This document shows positions 34,474 through 46,558 of a stretch of 64,000 bases of DNA, piece by piece. The translations under genes and the position numbers were made by a program. The notes beneath the pieces were generated by a model. That model saw only the letters and a program-made list of their open reading frames with translations, was not told where the DNA came from and did no database searches. The number at the start of each line of letters is the position of its first letter. The first letter of the stretch is position 1. Source of the DNA: Limonium bicolor (Eukaryota; Streptophyta; Magnoliopsida; Caryophyllales; Plumbaginaceae); contig CM041779.1 of NCBI GenBank assembly GCA_023374045.1, forward strand, positions 148,243,485 through 148,307,484. The letters are read 5' to 3'.

Positions 34474-36780
34474 TGTAACACCCCTACTATTAATTCAATC
34501 ATTACCGTCCAATCTCCTCGTGCTTCCCGAGTCACGCAGCGGACATACTACTTACATACATCGGGTGATACAATGTCGTTACCCCCCCACGTGACTAACA
34601 AGGCTACTACTGCTACATACAGCATCGGTCTGATGGACCGGAATATCCGAGTACTACTTAATACAATACATACCCTCATTACACACTGAATACTACAATA
34701 CTCATACGATACATACTCCATTCAATACCATACTCCATTCAATACAATACTCCACAACTCCGTACAAGATAATACACTATGCATACCGAGTTTACTAGGT
34801 TCCAAATCAATACAATACTTCTCCCAAATTCATACATACTCACTAGAGTCAATCTACTACCCATTCCTCACAAACTAGATTCTTTTAAATACCAGTCGTG
34901 CTACCGGTCCCTTACGTGACCGTATCTGCTCCGGGTACCTGCACACTAAAAATGTTCCCCCGAGGGGGCCAGCTTACGCTGAATATGATAACCGCATACC
35001 CCGCGTACTAGCGAGGGTACGCCGACCATTTGGTCGAATACATGCAATTCATTTTGCAATACATACACACATACATTCATACTTACATGCTTTCATTCAC
35101 GATACTACAATACTACCCAAGGTTTACATACATACGCACAGTACAATACATGCATGGAAGACAATACGAGTCAACCAATACTTACTTACCGTCTTCCAGA
35201 TTACACATACACAATACATACTCATACGCAATATGGAGATACAATTCTCCAATACATACAAAGGTCCAGTTAGCTTCATTACACGCCCGGGTTAATCGGG
35301 TGTTCAATACTTCTTACTCCAGGTCAATGACTTACAATAGTCAAGACCAATACACATACAATACTTACTTCTTACATACTTTACTTCCAGTTAAGTCGGT
35401 ATGACCTCCGGGCAGGGATTACTACATCCCACCACCGGGCTTTGGGGTGCCCCACTAATCCAGGATGCTACCCATTCGAGGAAATTGGTCCTTGGAAAAG
35501 ATTACAGCCAGGATTTGGATCCAACCTCTTGTGTTTTCCTTATCCTCACGCGTGGCCGAAACTATATCGGACTTCTACTCATTCCATTTTACTCATTACT
35601 CAAGTTAGGAGTTAGAATGTTAGGAATTGGTAGAAGTCAGTACCATTTCCATACACACACATACACTAACAATACTACATACAATACACAAGTACACAAT
35701 ACTTACACACTTCTCATTCATTCATTCATTTCATGAATTATACAAACTAATTGTTCAAGGAGATACAACAAGAACAAATAGTTCAAACACAATTAAGTGC
35801 AATATAAACCCGATTCGTGCATTTATCTTATTGGTGATCACATAAGCACACAAATCGGGGTAACCAGGTTAGGATACAGAGCATGAAGAAATCATACCGT
35901 TCACCGTTGTATCCGCACTACCGGCTCCTTCGAGGATCAACTATTGGATTCCATACATACATGAAGTAGTATGATCAATGATCTATTATTGATCTACTTA
36001 CTCCTTCATTGATACTTTTAATGTATACTTACTACTTCATTACTTTCTTACTTGGTTATAAAACCATTCTTTTCCTTATTACTTCTTAAGCTTGCTTCCT
36101 TACCCATTTACTTACTTTTCTTTCTTACCATTACTACTTCATTAATGGTGTGTTTACTACATATATATGCATATGTGTATATAATGATTACTATATCATC
36201 ATATAATTAAAACATTTTTTTTTACTCGACCGGACTTGCGACCGACCTTGCAAGTCCGGTCCATTCCAGTAGTCTACATCGTGTAAAAATTCCAGGGCCG
36301 ACCAACCTTGCAAGTCCGGTCCCAAGGTCGGTCCATTCCAGTAAGTTTCGTATTTGAAAATTTTAGCCCGACCGACCTTGCAAGTCCGGTCGCAAGGTCG
36401 GTCCATTCCAGTAGCTTGCATTACGGGAATTTTTCTGGCCGACCGAACTCGCAAGTCCGGTCGCAAGTTCGGTCCATTCCAGAAGGTTTCTGACGGGAGA
36501 AATTTCTGGTCCGACCGAACTTGCAAGTCCGGTCGCAAGGTCGGTCGACTCCAGAAGGTTTCCCGTCTTGTAAATCTGGGCTCGGCCGACCTTGCAAGTT
36601 CGGTCCTAAGGTCGGTCCGGCCCAGTACTTCGTTTTAAAATCTGTTTTTGGGTGTTTTCTTTACCCATTGTTTCCCCAATCTTTACCAATACTTTCCTAC
36701 ATGTTTACCACTCATTTAGATGTTCTAAATCACCTTAGTTCATACACCAAACTTGCTACTCAATCCTTACATTCACTTAC
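34474..36780 (-). repeat. Element 3 solo LTR, first part
   Basis: The LTR begins TGTAACACCCCTACTATTAA at 34474 and is the reverse complement of the end of element 2's LTR (GTAGGGGTGTTACA). It is interrupted by element 2 and resumes at 50729, ending GGGGTATTTCA at 52800. Target duplications ATAAC at 34469-34473 and 52801-52805 flank the whole, so this is a single LTR left after recombination, about 4.38 kb. It contains a hairpin array (36228-36625). Confidence 0.9.
36228..36625. repeat. Hairpin array in element 3 LTR
   Basis: Six units of about 60 bp, each with GACCGACCTTGCAAGTCCGG then TCGCAAGGTCGGTCCATTCCAG. Within each unit GACCGACCTTGC pairs with GCAAGGTCGGTC. Frames through the array (Arg/Pro/Ser-rich) are not genes. 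Confidence 0.85.
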
Positions 36781-37245
36781 TGAAATACCCCGACCTTAAA
36801 TATGGCGATTAAATTATCCAAATAGGTATTTAAGAGCCTAATAATGGTTAAAAGTATTTGTAAGGGAAAATAAATCCAAAAGAAATAAAGAAACACTTTA
36901 AAAGTGAAAAAACGCTAAATAAGCGTTAAATAACCATAGGAGGTATGAGACCTCGGTTAGCGTGTTGTAAGGATTCTAAAGGCTTAATTAAGTCTAAATA
37001 AATATGAGGGAACAAATCCCGAAGAAAACGGACCCTTAAAACGGATTAAAAATCACTAATGAACATTAAAGCGCTTTTTTTTCGAGTAACCGGGAAAACG
37101 TGTCTTTAAGCGGGTCAAATAGACTCGTATGATTTTGGTCAACTAATAACCACTAATAAATATTAGTGAAGCTTTAGAACCAATAAAATCAATAAAACAA
37201 GAAATTAGTAAAAACTGTAAAAAACGGGAAGTTGTGGGGTAGAAG

Positions 37246-37253
37246 TATAAATA
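37246..37253 (+). promoter_or_regulatory. Possible LTR TATA box (element 2, 5' LTR)
   Basis: TATAAATA in a GC-richer context (AGAAG before, ACCAAGAG after), repeated at 47025-47032 in the 3' LTR. It is a candidate core promoter for the element transcript; position within the long LTR is early, so this is tentative. Confidence 0.35.
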
Positions 37254-39003
37254 ACCAAGAGTTATGTGTCCACTTTTAAAATAAAAAAATTGAAGTTGTG
37301 TGTGTGTGTGTATGCCAGCCGATGGGCTCCCCCTCTCACTCTCACACACTCTATTAACTCCTCCTTATTTACAAACCTACAAAACTAATAAAGTAAAAAC
37401 ACTCACTACTTTATTCTACTCTCACATACTCTCTCTCCTACCTATTCTCTCATTTCCCTCACGTGAAGCAGCAGCCCTCACCCTCTCTTTTCTTTTTCTA
37501 TTTTCTACCTCCTCTCACGATTTCAATGGAGAAAAGAGCAAACACCCACAAACTCTATCTTCTCTCCTTTTGTAACTCCCTCCACACTCTTCCAAAAATT
37601 ACAAAACTTGCACCATTGTAATCCTCTCCTCAAGAGCTACACTTTCATCTTTCCAAAATTCGAAAACACCCTTTCGATTTTATGGGTATGCACCATTTGG
37701 AGTTTCAACACCACCATTAGAAGGCCCTCCTTCTCCTTGTTCTTTTAAGGTAAAAACATTCTCAAAAACTCCATCTTTTTCTAGCCTAAGGGCAAAACGA
37801 AAATGTGAACTAAACCCTTGCTTGCTCCTCTTGTGCCCAGCCGGTTTTGGCATTTTGAAAGGGTTGGAAACCTTGTTCTTGAACCACTCCAAGCTCCATT
37901 TGAACCCTTGTAAGGTAATATAAATTCTAAACCTAGAATGTGCATTAGAACTCAAATAATGTTTAAGGTTAGTTTAGTAGTATTGAAACTATGTATGTTG
38001 ATGTGGCTGTGAGAGGTTGGATGGGGAGTTTGGTTGGAGAAAAAACGAGAGAGAGAGAGAGAAGGAAGGAGAAAGAAGAAGAAAGAAAGAAGAAAAACAA
38101 GGTAGGAATGCTCACCTTTGTGTAGTCTTGTATTGTGTATGTAACAGATTTCTTAGAAATGAAAATTGGTATTGAAAAATGGTAATGCATTAGTAGTACA
38201 ATGTGTAAGAGAATACAAGTATTTTGAAGCTTTAAAAGACATTTTGAAACTTGTCAAAACAGATTGGGAATGAGTTATTAAGTGCAGGAATTTTAAGTGT
38301 TGTTTTAGTATTGGTAATGTACATGGGAGCTTGTATATTTTGGTTGTTGAAAACAGGTGAGATAATATAGGTATGGATGAAAAACAATGTGTGAGTGTTA
38401 GAAATACAAGGGAGACTATGGCAAAATTGCCTAGGAATAGAACACTTAGAGAATTAAAACTAGGTGACTAATGTGAGTGTGTAAGATTTTGATTAATGGA
38501 AACAGAGGGTAAGTTGAGAGAGATGAATAATGTATTCTAATACATTAGGAGTGTTAGAAATCCCATAGAAGAGGGAGAGGTAGAAGGGGAGTGTAAGTGT
38601 GAAAATCTGTAGCAAAAGGGTGTAAGGATGTATGGAGAAGTTAGGAAAAATTAGTGTGTAAGAATTGGTAAAAGAGTGTCGGACTTGGGTATAGATATTG
38701 TAGTTGTTGGAGATGTATATGGAATGCTAGGAGTGACATTGGTAGAGGAAGTATGGATAGTAGAATGGAGTGCGAAAATCTGAAGCATAAGAGGAAAGAA
38801 AACTATTATGAGTGTTGAAAGAAAGTGAGGAAATTGTGTAAATTGGTTGATGGATTTAGAAATGAATTCGATGAATGAACTAAGGTGAATTAGAGGATTT
38901 AATTATTGTTTAAACATGTAGGAACATGTGGAAATGAGTAGGAAAATTGGGTGTGAATTGAGTAGAGTTTGAAGTTCAAAATGAGTAATTAAAATAAGTA
39001 CTT

Positions 39004-39263
39004 GGCTGGACCGACCCTAGGACCGACCCTAGCAGGGGTCGGTCGACCCGAAAAATTGCAATCTCGGAAGCTCCTGCATCCGACCGACCCAGGGGACGGA
39101 CCCTGACTGGGTCGGTCGAGTAGGAATTTTGACGGGAATTTCTTCTGTAACGGACCGACCCAAGGACCGACCCTGGCTGGGTCGGTCGGGTCGGAATTTT
39201 CTGTAATTGGAGTCTCTGCAGCCGATCGCCCATGGGTCCGACCCAGGGTGGGTCGTCGGGTCA
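39004..39263. repeat. Hairpin array in element 2 5' LTR
   Basis: Four units of ~60 bp built from GACCGACCC...GGGTCGGTC inverted repeats. The 3' LTR has the same array at 48789-49046 with cleaner palindromes; the 5' copy is short of single bases at several places, for example GGGTCGTCGGGTC against GGGTCGGTCGGGTC. Confidence 0.85.
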
Positions 39264-40934
39264 AAACTTACAAAAAAAAAACTATAAGACTATGATTAGT
39301 ATATATATATTATGTATATGTATACCCACTTATACATATGAGCATATATATGTAAGTATACCATTGTTAAACAATGAAAAGTAAGTAAATAAAATGTAAG
39401 TATAAGGATGTAAAGACTTAGTAAGTATGAGTTAGGAAACGTAAGGAAATCGAATTAAATTAATGATAGTTAGATTAATTATTCGATTGTATGTAAATCA
39501 TAGGATTTGATTTGTGAACACCGGAGGAACGTTGGATACAAGTACAACGGTGAAGGTATGATTTCTTCATGCCCTGTATCCTAATCTGGTTACCCCGATT
39601 TGTGTGCTTATCTGATCACCTAATAAGATAAATGCATGAATCGGACTATATTGCACCTACTTGTGCTTGTTTACATTGTTCTTGATATTTGTCGAACAAT
39701 AGTTTGTATAACTCCGAATTGAATGAATGATGATGAAGTGTATAGTATTCTGTAGTGTACTTGTATATTGTAGTGTATCTCGTATGTATGTGTATATGGG
39801 TATTGTAATATTGTGGCTTGGATGTTGACTTGTGCTAATTCCTAACTAACTAACTCCTAACTTAAGTGAGTAAATTGGAATGAGTACAAGTCCGATATAG
39901 CTTCGGCCACGCGTGAGGATGAGGAGACACAAGAGGTTTGGATCTGATTCCTGGTTCGTAAGCTGGTCCACGGCCCAAATCCCTTAAGTGGGTAGCATCT
40001 GGATTAGTGAACCAAGTAAATCCCGGTGGTGGGACGAGTAGTCCCCGGGCCGGAGGTCCCGACGACTTAACATGAGTAAGAGTAAGAGTAATAGTATGTA
40101 TGAGTATGAGACGAGTATGTATGTGTATGTATGGAGTAAATGAGTAAAAGAGTAATCTCCACCCGATTAACCCGGTGGACCAATGAGCTAACAAGTTATG
40201 GATTGTGTATGAATTGTGTATGTATTGTATATTGTATTGGGTATCACGGATTCAGAAAGGTAAGTATGTATTGTTGGGCTATGTGGATTACCATGTATGA
40301 ACTGAAGTGTAGCATTGAAGTGTATGTATGTATCCTTGCGTAGAGTATCGTAGTATATGTATGAAAGCATGTATGCATGTATGTATGAATAAATGAACCG
40401 CATGTATTCGACCAAGTGGTCGGCGTACCCTCACTAGTACGCGGGGTATGCGGTTATCATGCTCGGCGAAAGCTGACCCCTTCGGGGGACATTTTTTTAG
40501 TGTGCAGGTACCGGAAGCGAATATGGTCAAGGAAGAGACCGGAGGCACGCCCTTGTAATTAGAAAGTAAGGTATGTGAGGAATGGGTAGTAAGTAGTCTC
40601 TTAGTGAGTATGTATGAACTTGGAAGAGGTATTATACTTGTATAAGGACCTAGTAAACTCGGTACGTAGATATATTGTATGGTATTTGGAGTATTGTATC
40701 GAATGCAGTTTGTAGTGTATTTGGTAAATGGAGAATGTATGGTAGATTTGTAGTACTCGGGATTCCGTCCATCAGACCGATGCTGTATGTAGAATCAGTA
40801 GCCTTGTTAGTCACGTGGGTGACTAACGGCGTTGTATCACACCATTGTATGTAAATTATATCCGCTGCGTGTATCTGATGAGTAAGGAGATTGGACGCTA
40901 ATGGTTGTATTAGTAGTAGGGGTGTTACAAAAAG

Positions 40935-40946
40935 TGGTATCAGAGC
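40935..40946 (+). other. Primer-binding site (tRNA-iMet) of element 2
   Basis: TGGTATCAGAGC starts five bases after the LTR end, complementary to the 3' end of initiator tRNA-Met. Confidence 0.93.
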
Positions 40947-40962
40947 GAAGTATCGCTCTGAT
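40939..40962 (+). promoter_or_regulatory. Hairpin overlapping the primer-binding site of element 2
   Basis: Perfect 10-bp arms ATCAGAGCGA and TCGCTCTGAT around loop AGTA. Compared with element 1, the loop-closing pair is A-T instead of G-C, a compensatory difference that supports the stem. Confidence 0.65.
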
Positions 40963-41897
40963 GACTGGAAATACCGAGCTTAGGAATACCGAGTTAGGAA
41001 TTAGAAGCTTAGGGCTAAGGGCTGAGTGTTAGCATTAGAGATATGCTAGATAGGAACTACCGGTGAGTACCGGATACCTACAATACCAGACCCGCCCTCA
41101 CTAACCCTATTGTATAACTTGGGAAAGGACGCCAGAGAGAAGAAAAGTCTTCTCATACACGGGGAAACCCGATCTGGCAGTTGTGAAGCAATCACACGTT
41201 AAACAAGAACCGACACATGGTAGATTCCAGGAACTGGAAGTCCCGGAGATGGACCCCGGCTGAACCACAACACCGCACGTAATAGCGGTAGAATGAGCAC
41301 TCCAAACCACGAGGAGGCTATAACTTGCAACAGCATGGGGCGACCTGCTTAGCAGTCGCGAAACCTAGCTACCAACCAGCAGCAGAAAGGAGCACTAACC
41401 GTGCAACGAAATGGAAGAGGAGCAGTAATGGAACCCGAGACACAAGTCTGCGGGACAACAGTAAAGCCAAGCAACACCACCAACGGTATGCTAGCTGGCT
41501 AAGGACATGGTCGGGGTGGTTGACTCCAAAACTACAACGCCAAATAGGTTACAAACCTGGCTAACATAGCTCGGACAGCTACAAGAACATTTACAAGCTA
41601 TAAGCTAATGCAACTACAACCGTAGTGCCTAAAACAACCCAGGCTCAGTAACCACAACAAACCGTGTTGGAACGGGCAAAAGGGAACCCATAACCAAATC
41701 AAAAGGGAACCTCCAGGATTGGAGAAATACCCTGATCAATGACAGCCATGTCAAACTTACTAAGAAGTTACTCAGAAGAGTAATTAACCCAAGTAAATGA
41801 TCAACAAGACCAAAGGAAGAGTCAACAAGACTAACGAGAACCAGTGAAAACCCTACCGTGACTTGGTATCGGCTTACCCAAAAACCACCAGTACCAC

Positions 41898-41917
41898 GCA
41901 CTTGCCACGGCAAGTGC
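41898..41917 (+). other. Conserved internal hairpin, element 2
   Basis: GCACTTGCCACGGCAAGTGC, a perfect inverted repeat, identical to 26266-26285 of element 4 and related to the pair in element 1. Confidence 0.6.
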
Positions 41918-44900
41918 AGTAATAACGGGAGCATTCAGGAGACTTTTAACATACCACAGGTACATAGTGATGTACTGTGACAGCAGCGAAACAACTATAG
42001 GATCACAAATCCTGGAAGCTAGAGGAATCAAACCTTGGAAAGGCCTGACGGCCTGACCATTGTGTTAAAAATATACCAGACAAGCGGGAAGCTGGACTTG
42101 GTCAAGACCACAACATGGCTATGCCATGTAGAACTCCTTTTAACACCAAACCATTGTTTCAAAACCCAAATTCTTCTTTCAAAACCACAACTTTTCTTTT
42201 AAACCTTGGATTTTAAACAAACCAATAGAATTACGGTGAGTATCATAGATTGATACAAGAGGAGTTGACAATAGAATACTTCACCTAGGCGTGTGACGAA
42301 CACTACGGGTGTACCCAATTACGGGATGTGGGACACCGCACTCCGAAGGAGCTTGTGGGCCCGACATATAGTTGGGTAAGTGGTAACGTATCAACATGGT
42401 ACCCCACGTATGTATACATGTAGTGTACGACACACGGGAAGTAGTCAGCTCCGTTCTACGGACCATCAGTAAGTTCAACCCAGGACAGCTGGACACCTCA
42501 GAGGATCAAGCATAGGAACTCAGAGAATCCATCTGAAGATGAGGAATAAGAACTAGGCAAGTGCCAGGAAGCACATGATAGTAAAGTGTAAACCATGGGA
42601 TATGTCTCAGGATATCAAAAATACATGACAGATGGGAAGTATACCCAGCCTAAACACAGCAAGGCAATCGCCTATAACGTGAACACCACAATGCTCAACA
42701 AACGGGACAGAATTCCCGAGAACAACCCCGAGATTACCACAAGTATACTCCATCATTGAAGGGAATACAAACCTAGTCTTAAACACTAGGAACAAGCATA
42801 AACAGTCTACCCAAGGACGGGAGACGTCATGACCCAAAAGGGGAAAACTCAAACACAACACCACAAGAAGACACAGTGGACAACATGTCATCAACATTAG
42901 CCGGATGTAACGGCACAACTAACAGCACTCAGGAGCAATCCTTGAAGGGTGTCTGAGATAACAGCAGTTGAACAAGCGTCATGATAAGAGCACATGAGCT
43001 GGAAGGAACATTCGGTTAGGATACCGAAGGGATTTCACATAACAGGAAATACCCTAGACTACAAAAGGCACTGATTAACACCAGATTGCCTGAGAGTCTC
43101 CTATGAACGGAAGCGTGATGCCACGACTTACCATGGAACCCAGTAATACCTCCAACCTATGGGGTATACAAGGAGTGGAAACATGTATGAGCAGCCTACA
43201 AAGAACATAGCTTGCAGCAATAAGGCTTAAAAGCCATCAATCAACTATGTTATATAAACCTTAACGGTTGCATAACCCACACCGTTCGGTAACAAGACTT
43301 TCAAAAGATATTGTCTCATACGACAAGAAATCAACAACTGGACCATCAATTCAAACCCAAGATCCTAAATGGCTTGGAGTAATGGTCAACTCAGCGACAC
43401 TGTCACTGTCACTAGAGCATCAGTCTAGTATACAGTTGTCAAGCTTTAACTACCTTCATGCCTTCTATAACAATGAGAACACAGAGGCATAGAAATCACA
43501 ATAGTGCCAACATTGGCCTAGTCCACACCTGGACCCTACGGAAACTTGAGGAAAGCTTCCTCTCAATAACCGGAGACCACCAATGTGGTGAAGATGTGAA
43601 CCCTTTGAGAGGTCTCATCTATTTTAACAGTAAAGCCTACGTTTATGGATATTGCCAAGAGGCGAGGAAACAAGGAAAAGACATTCCAAACCATCACAAC
43701 TTAAAGGAGTAAGTATACTCCATATGCAGTACATAAGCAGGTACTAACATAGTAACCTTGTCATGAGACTTATGAGTGGAGACAAACCCCTCAACAAGAA
43801 CTTTCACCTATCAGTGATAAAATACCCTTCAATTGAAGAACGGACCGGAAAACCCTTGAAGTTTCTGGGGATGTTCCGGTGATGTACATACAAGTAGAAC
43901 TACACAGCTAGAGCCTATAACCAATGCTCAGCACGAAAGACAATCATTGTCAAAACAATCAACGGGAATACACATTGAACACCACGAATGACCAGCGCTC
44001 AAGAGAGCTTATAACCCGATAAATTACTTTATCCTTGGTCAACCAAGATAATTGGTAAATGGTATCATAAATGATGAAAATAATGTGAGGTAAACCAACC
44101 TACACATGAAACCTAAACTGAAATAAAACATCCCCACAATGGGAAGATAGTAGTAGTGCGGTATGCTACAACAACCGTCATACACACGAACATTGGAAAC
44201 CCCAGGGTATTCATACCATAAGGGAATGGCGCCAATGACAATGGCAATGAGTAAAGAGAAATTATCATAGTAACAGAAACAGTAAAAACGATGTTGTATA
44301 ATGAGTAAGAATACGGTGCGCAACAAGCGACCGATATGAGGAAGTAGCAGACAATGACACGGAGTATAAGTACGAGATGACACACAGAAATATTCTTTCC
44401 TATCACATAAGTGACTTACTGTCAAGCGTTTACGCCTCTGCACTCTGTATGACTGAGTGTTTTGGCATTGCACTTGTGCAGCTAATGATCTAATGGGATG
44501 GCTAAGGATATGGAGAATGTAAACCGTAGTAGATCCTTCCTTTCACCAACAGACATGACAAGCCAATTAGGCAAGCTTAGCAACAACCGTGCGGCCTAAG
44601 GCCAAAGAAGCACGAAGAGTGCGAAACACACTAACAATCACAGATGTGAATTCCATTGGAATGTAAGGTGAAAGGAGATATAGGAAAGTCACTAAGACCG
44701 ACGCATAGAAATGCAAGGTCATACAAGTAAAGAACACTTGTACTGAACCAGAAGAACTGGTATGATTTAAAAGCTAGTGACAACAGAGGAAGCACTACAA
44801 CTAAATAGTGACTTAACCTCGCCCGACAATAAGTCGGAGGAGCTTAACGAATAATCGTAGAAGCACGAATAGCATGTGTAGAAAATTGCCAGAGAGCTGG

Positions 44901-46545
44901 TTATAAACCTACAACTCATTGAGTTCAAACACGGTAAAAGAATACCGCATTTGGTTAGTAAACCTTATCCCCATAATAGACGGATAAAAGCTTATGTATA
45001 GCACATCAAGGATAACACGAAGGGTAAGTAACCCGAGTTATCAGGGTCGCGTAGCAGAAGCTAGTGGGCCCTAGCTAGGAGATAATATACCTAGTAAGTA
45101 TAGTAGAATGGCTACTAATGCCGTGAAGCCTAATAGGCTGGAACCAAATTAATTATGAGTTAGATAAACTCATATAAGAATTCTTGGTGCAAAGACTAAA
45201 CCATTGGTATGGTTAAGACCCTTTGACCAGAGCATATTCTATAGTACACCGTAGTGAAGCTAAACGCCTCAGTCTGCCCAAACTAATTAAACCAATGTTT
45301 AATAATAATAATAATATATGGTAGATTACGTGGGCGTAATCCCTTTTAAGGGGGGTAGAGCGAAAACCGCTTAATATAAGTTTTGTGAATAAAACACATA
45401 AACCGTAATGTGCATAGCACAAATGAGAATCAAATTGATGATTGGTACTATGTTAAACAAACATAAGTACTCATTCATATTGTAATTATGGTAACTAGGC
45501 ATTAAACATGCAAATACCATATGAGGATGTACTATCTTGTAACACCAGCGTAAGAGTATCAGTAAAAGAAAAGTAATGAGTAGTGGACGGAGCTCCACAA
45601 GTATTGTAACCTTTGAAGAAGTAGTATGAAATGAATGAAGTTTATGAGTAGTGGAATCGTAAGTAAAATATTTGAAACAATTGTAGTCAATTAAATCTTA
45701 TAAAAGTAGTACTCCTTAGTTAGAATATAGGATATGATGGTGAGTAATGGATGGGAGTAGTGAAGGGTGAGGAAATGAGCATTAGGATTGAACCATGGAG
45801 TAAAGCATTTGGGAAATAGAGTGAGGATGATTGATGGACTGACTCCATCCTTTGGAGATGCATGAATGACTAGGAAGAGTAAAAAGATAGAAAATGAAAA
45901 CAACTAAATTATTTGCTTGTTTGAAACTGATGTGGGAAGTCGAACTTGATCCTGATCAGATCAAGGGAAACCGAACACGAATTGGGGTGGAAAGATAGTT
46001 CAACACTGATGCTGATCACATTAGGGTCGAATGATTCTGGAAGCTCCCCTTAAGTGGTCACAAGAATCACACTTAGGATAGAAGTAATGAATATAAATTG
46101 GAATTTGGGGTAGTATGCTTTAGGAAGATTTCTAATTAGTAGTTGTGAAAGAATTTTCTTAGATTGGAGAGTAAGTAATTGTTGGAAGTTGTACCGAAGA
46201 AGATAGTAAGGTAGTACGTTGTATTATGCCAAGGGCAGCGGGACATAGAGGAGTTCTGTGTCGAGATGACCTGAGTGTCTGCGGGATTGTAATGTGTATT
46301 GCATTGCTTTGGGGATAGCTTTGCACTGTATGTACGTATAAATGTGGTAATGAGGAACCGGATGGTAAGTAGCAATATGGATTGGAATAGGTATTGTACA
46401 TTGGTATGGTATGGGAAGGAGAAACCTTGAGTAACGAGTCTGGGAATTGTAAAGAGGAGGAATGTATGGCTTTGGTATTAGGCAAGTATAAATGAGTAAG
46501 TACAGTAATCCCATAACCTCGAACAACTTTGAGGACAAAGTTCTT

Positions 46546-46557
46546 AAGGGGGGTAGA
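46546..46557 (+). other. Element 2 polypurine tract
   Basis: AAGGGGGGTAGA directly upstream of the 3' LTR, preceded by GAGGACAAAGTTCTT as in other plant chromovirus-type elements. Confidence 0.85.
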
Positions 46558-46558
46558 T

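Larger units (their letters stand above)
36781..40929 (+). repeat. Element 2 5' LTR (4.15 kb)
   Basis: Begins TGAAATACCCCGACC and ends GGGGTGTTACA. It contains a TATA-like TATAAATA at 37246-37253 followed by a GT microsatellite, and a hairpin array at 39004-39263. It differs from the 3' copy by scattered single-base indels and a few substitutions. Confidence 0.93.
40930..46545 (+). other. Element 2 internal region, non-coding
   Basis: Stretch of 5.6 kb without a recognisable retroviral domain in any frame. The first part matches element 4, and parts of the second half match element 1 (for example 42300-42470 and 44410-44465). Frames of 60-144 codons on either strand are not supported by homology or composition. 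Structured elements are the primer-site hairpin and the hairpin at 41898-41917. Confidence 0.65.

Noticed and set aside
36191..36638. Overlapping frames of 60-115 codons rich in Arg, Pro and Ser
   Set aside because: They are translations of the LTR hairpin array on both strands; repeats without stops give such frames by chance. The same applies to 38976-39264 and 48758-49047.
44039..44473. 144-codon antisense frame in element 2
   Set aside because: No domain recognised. Its one match, in element 1, is DNA-level homology and is not kept open there.
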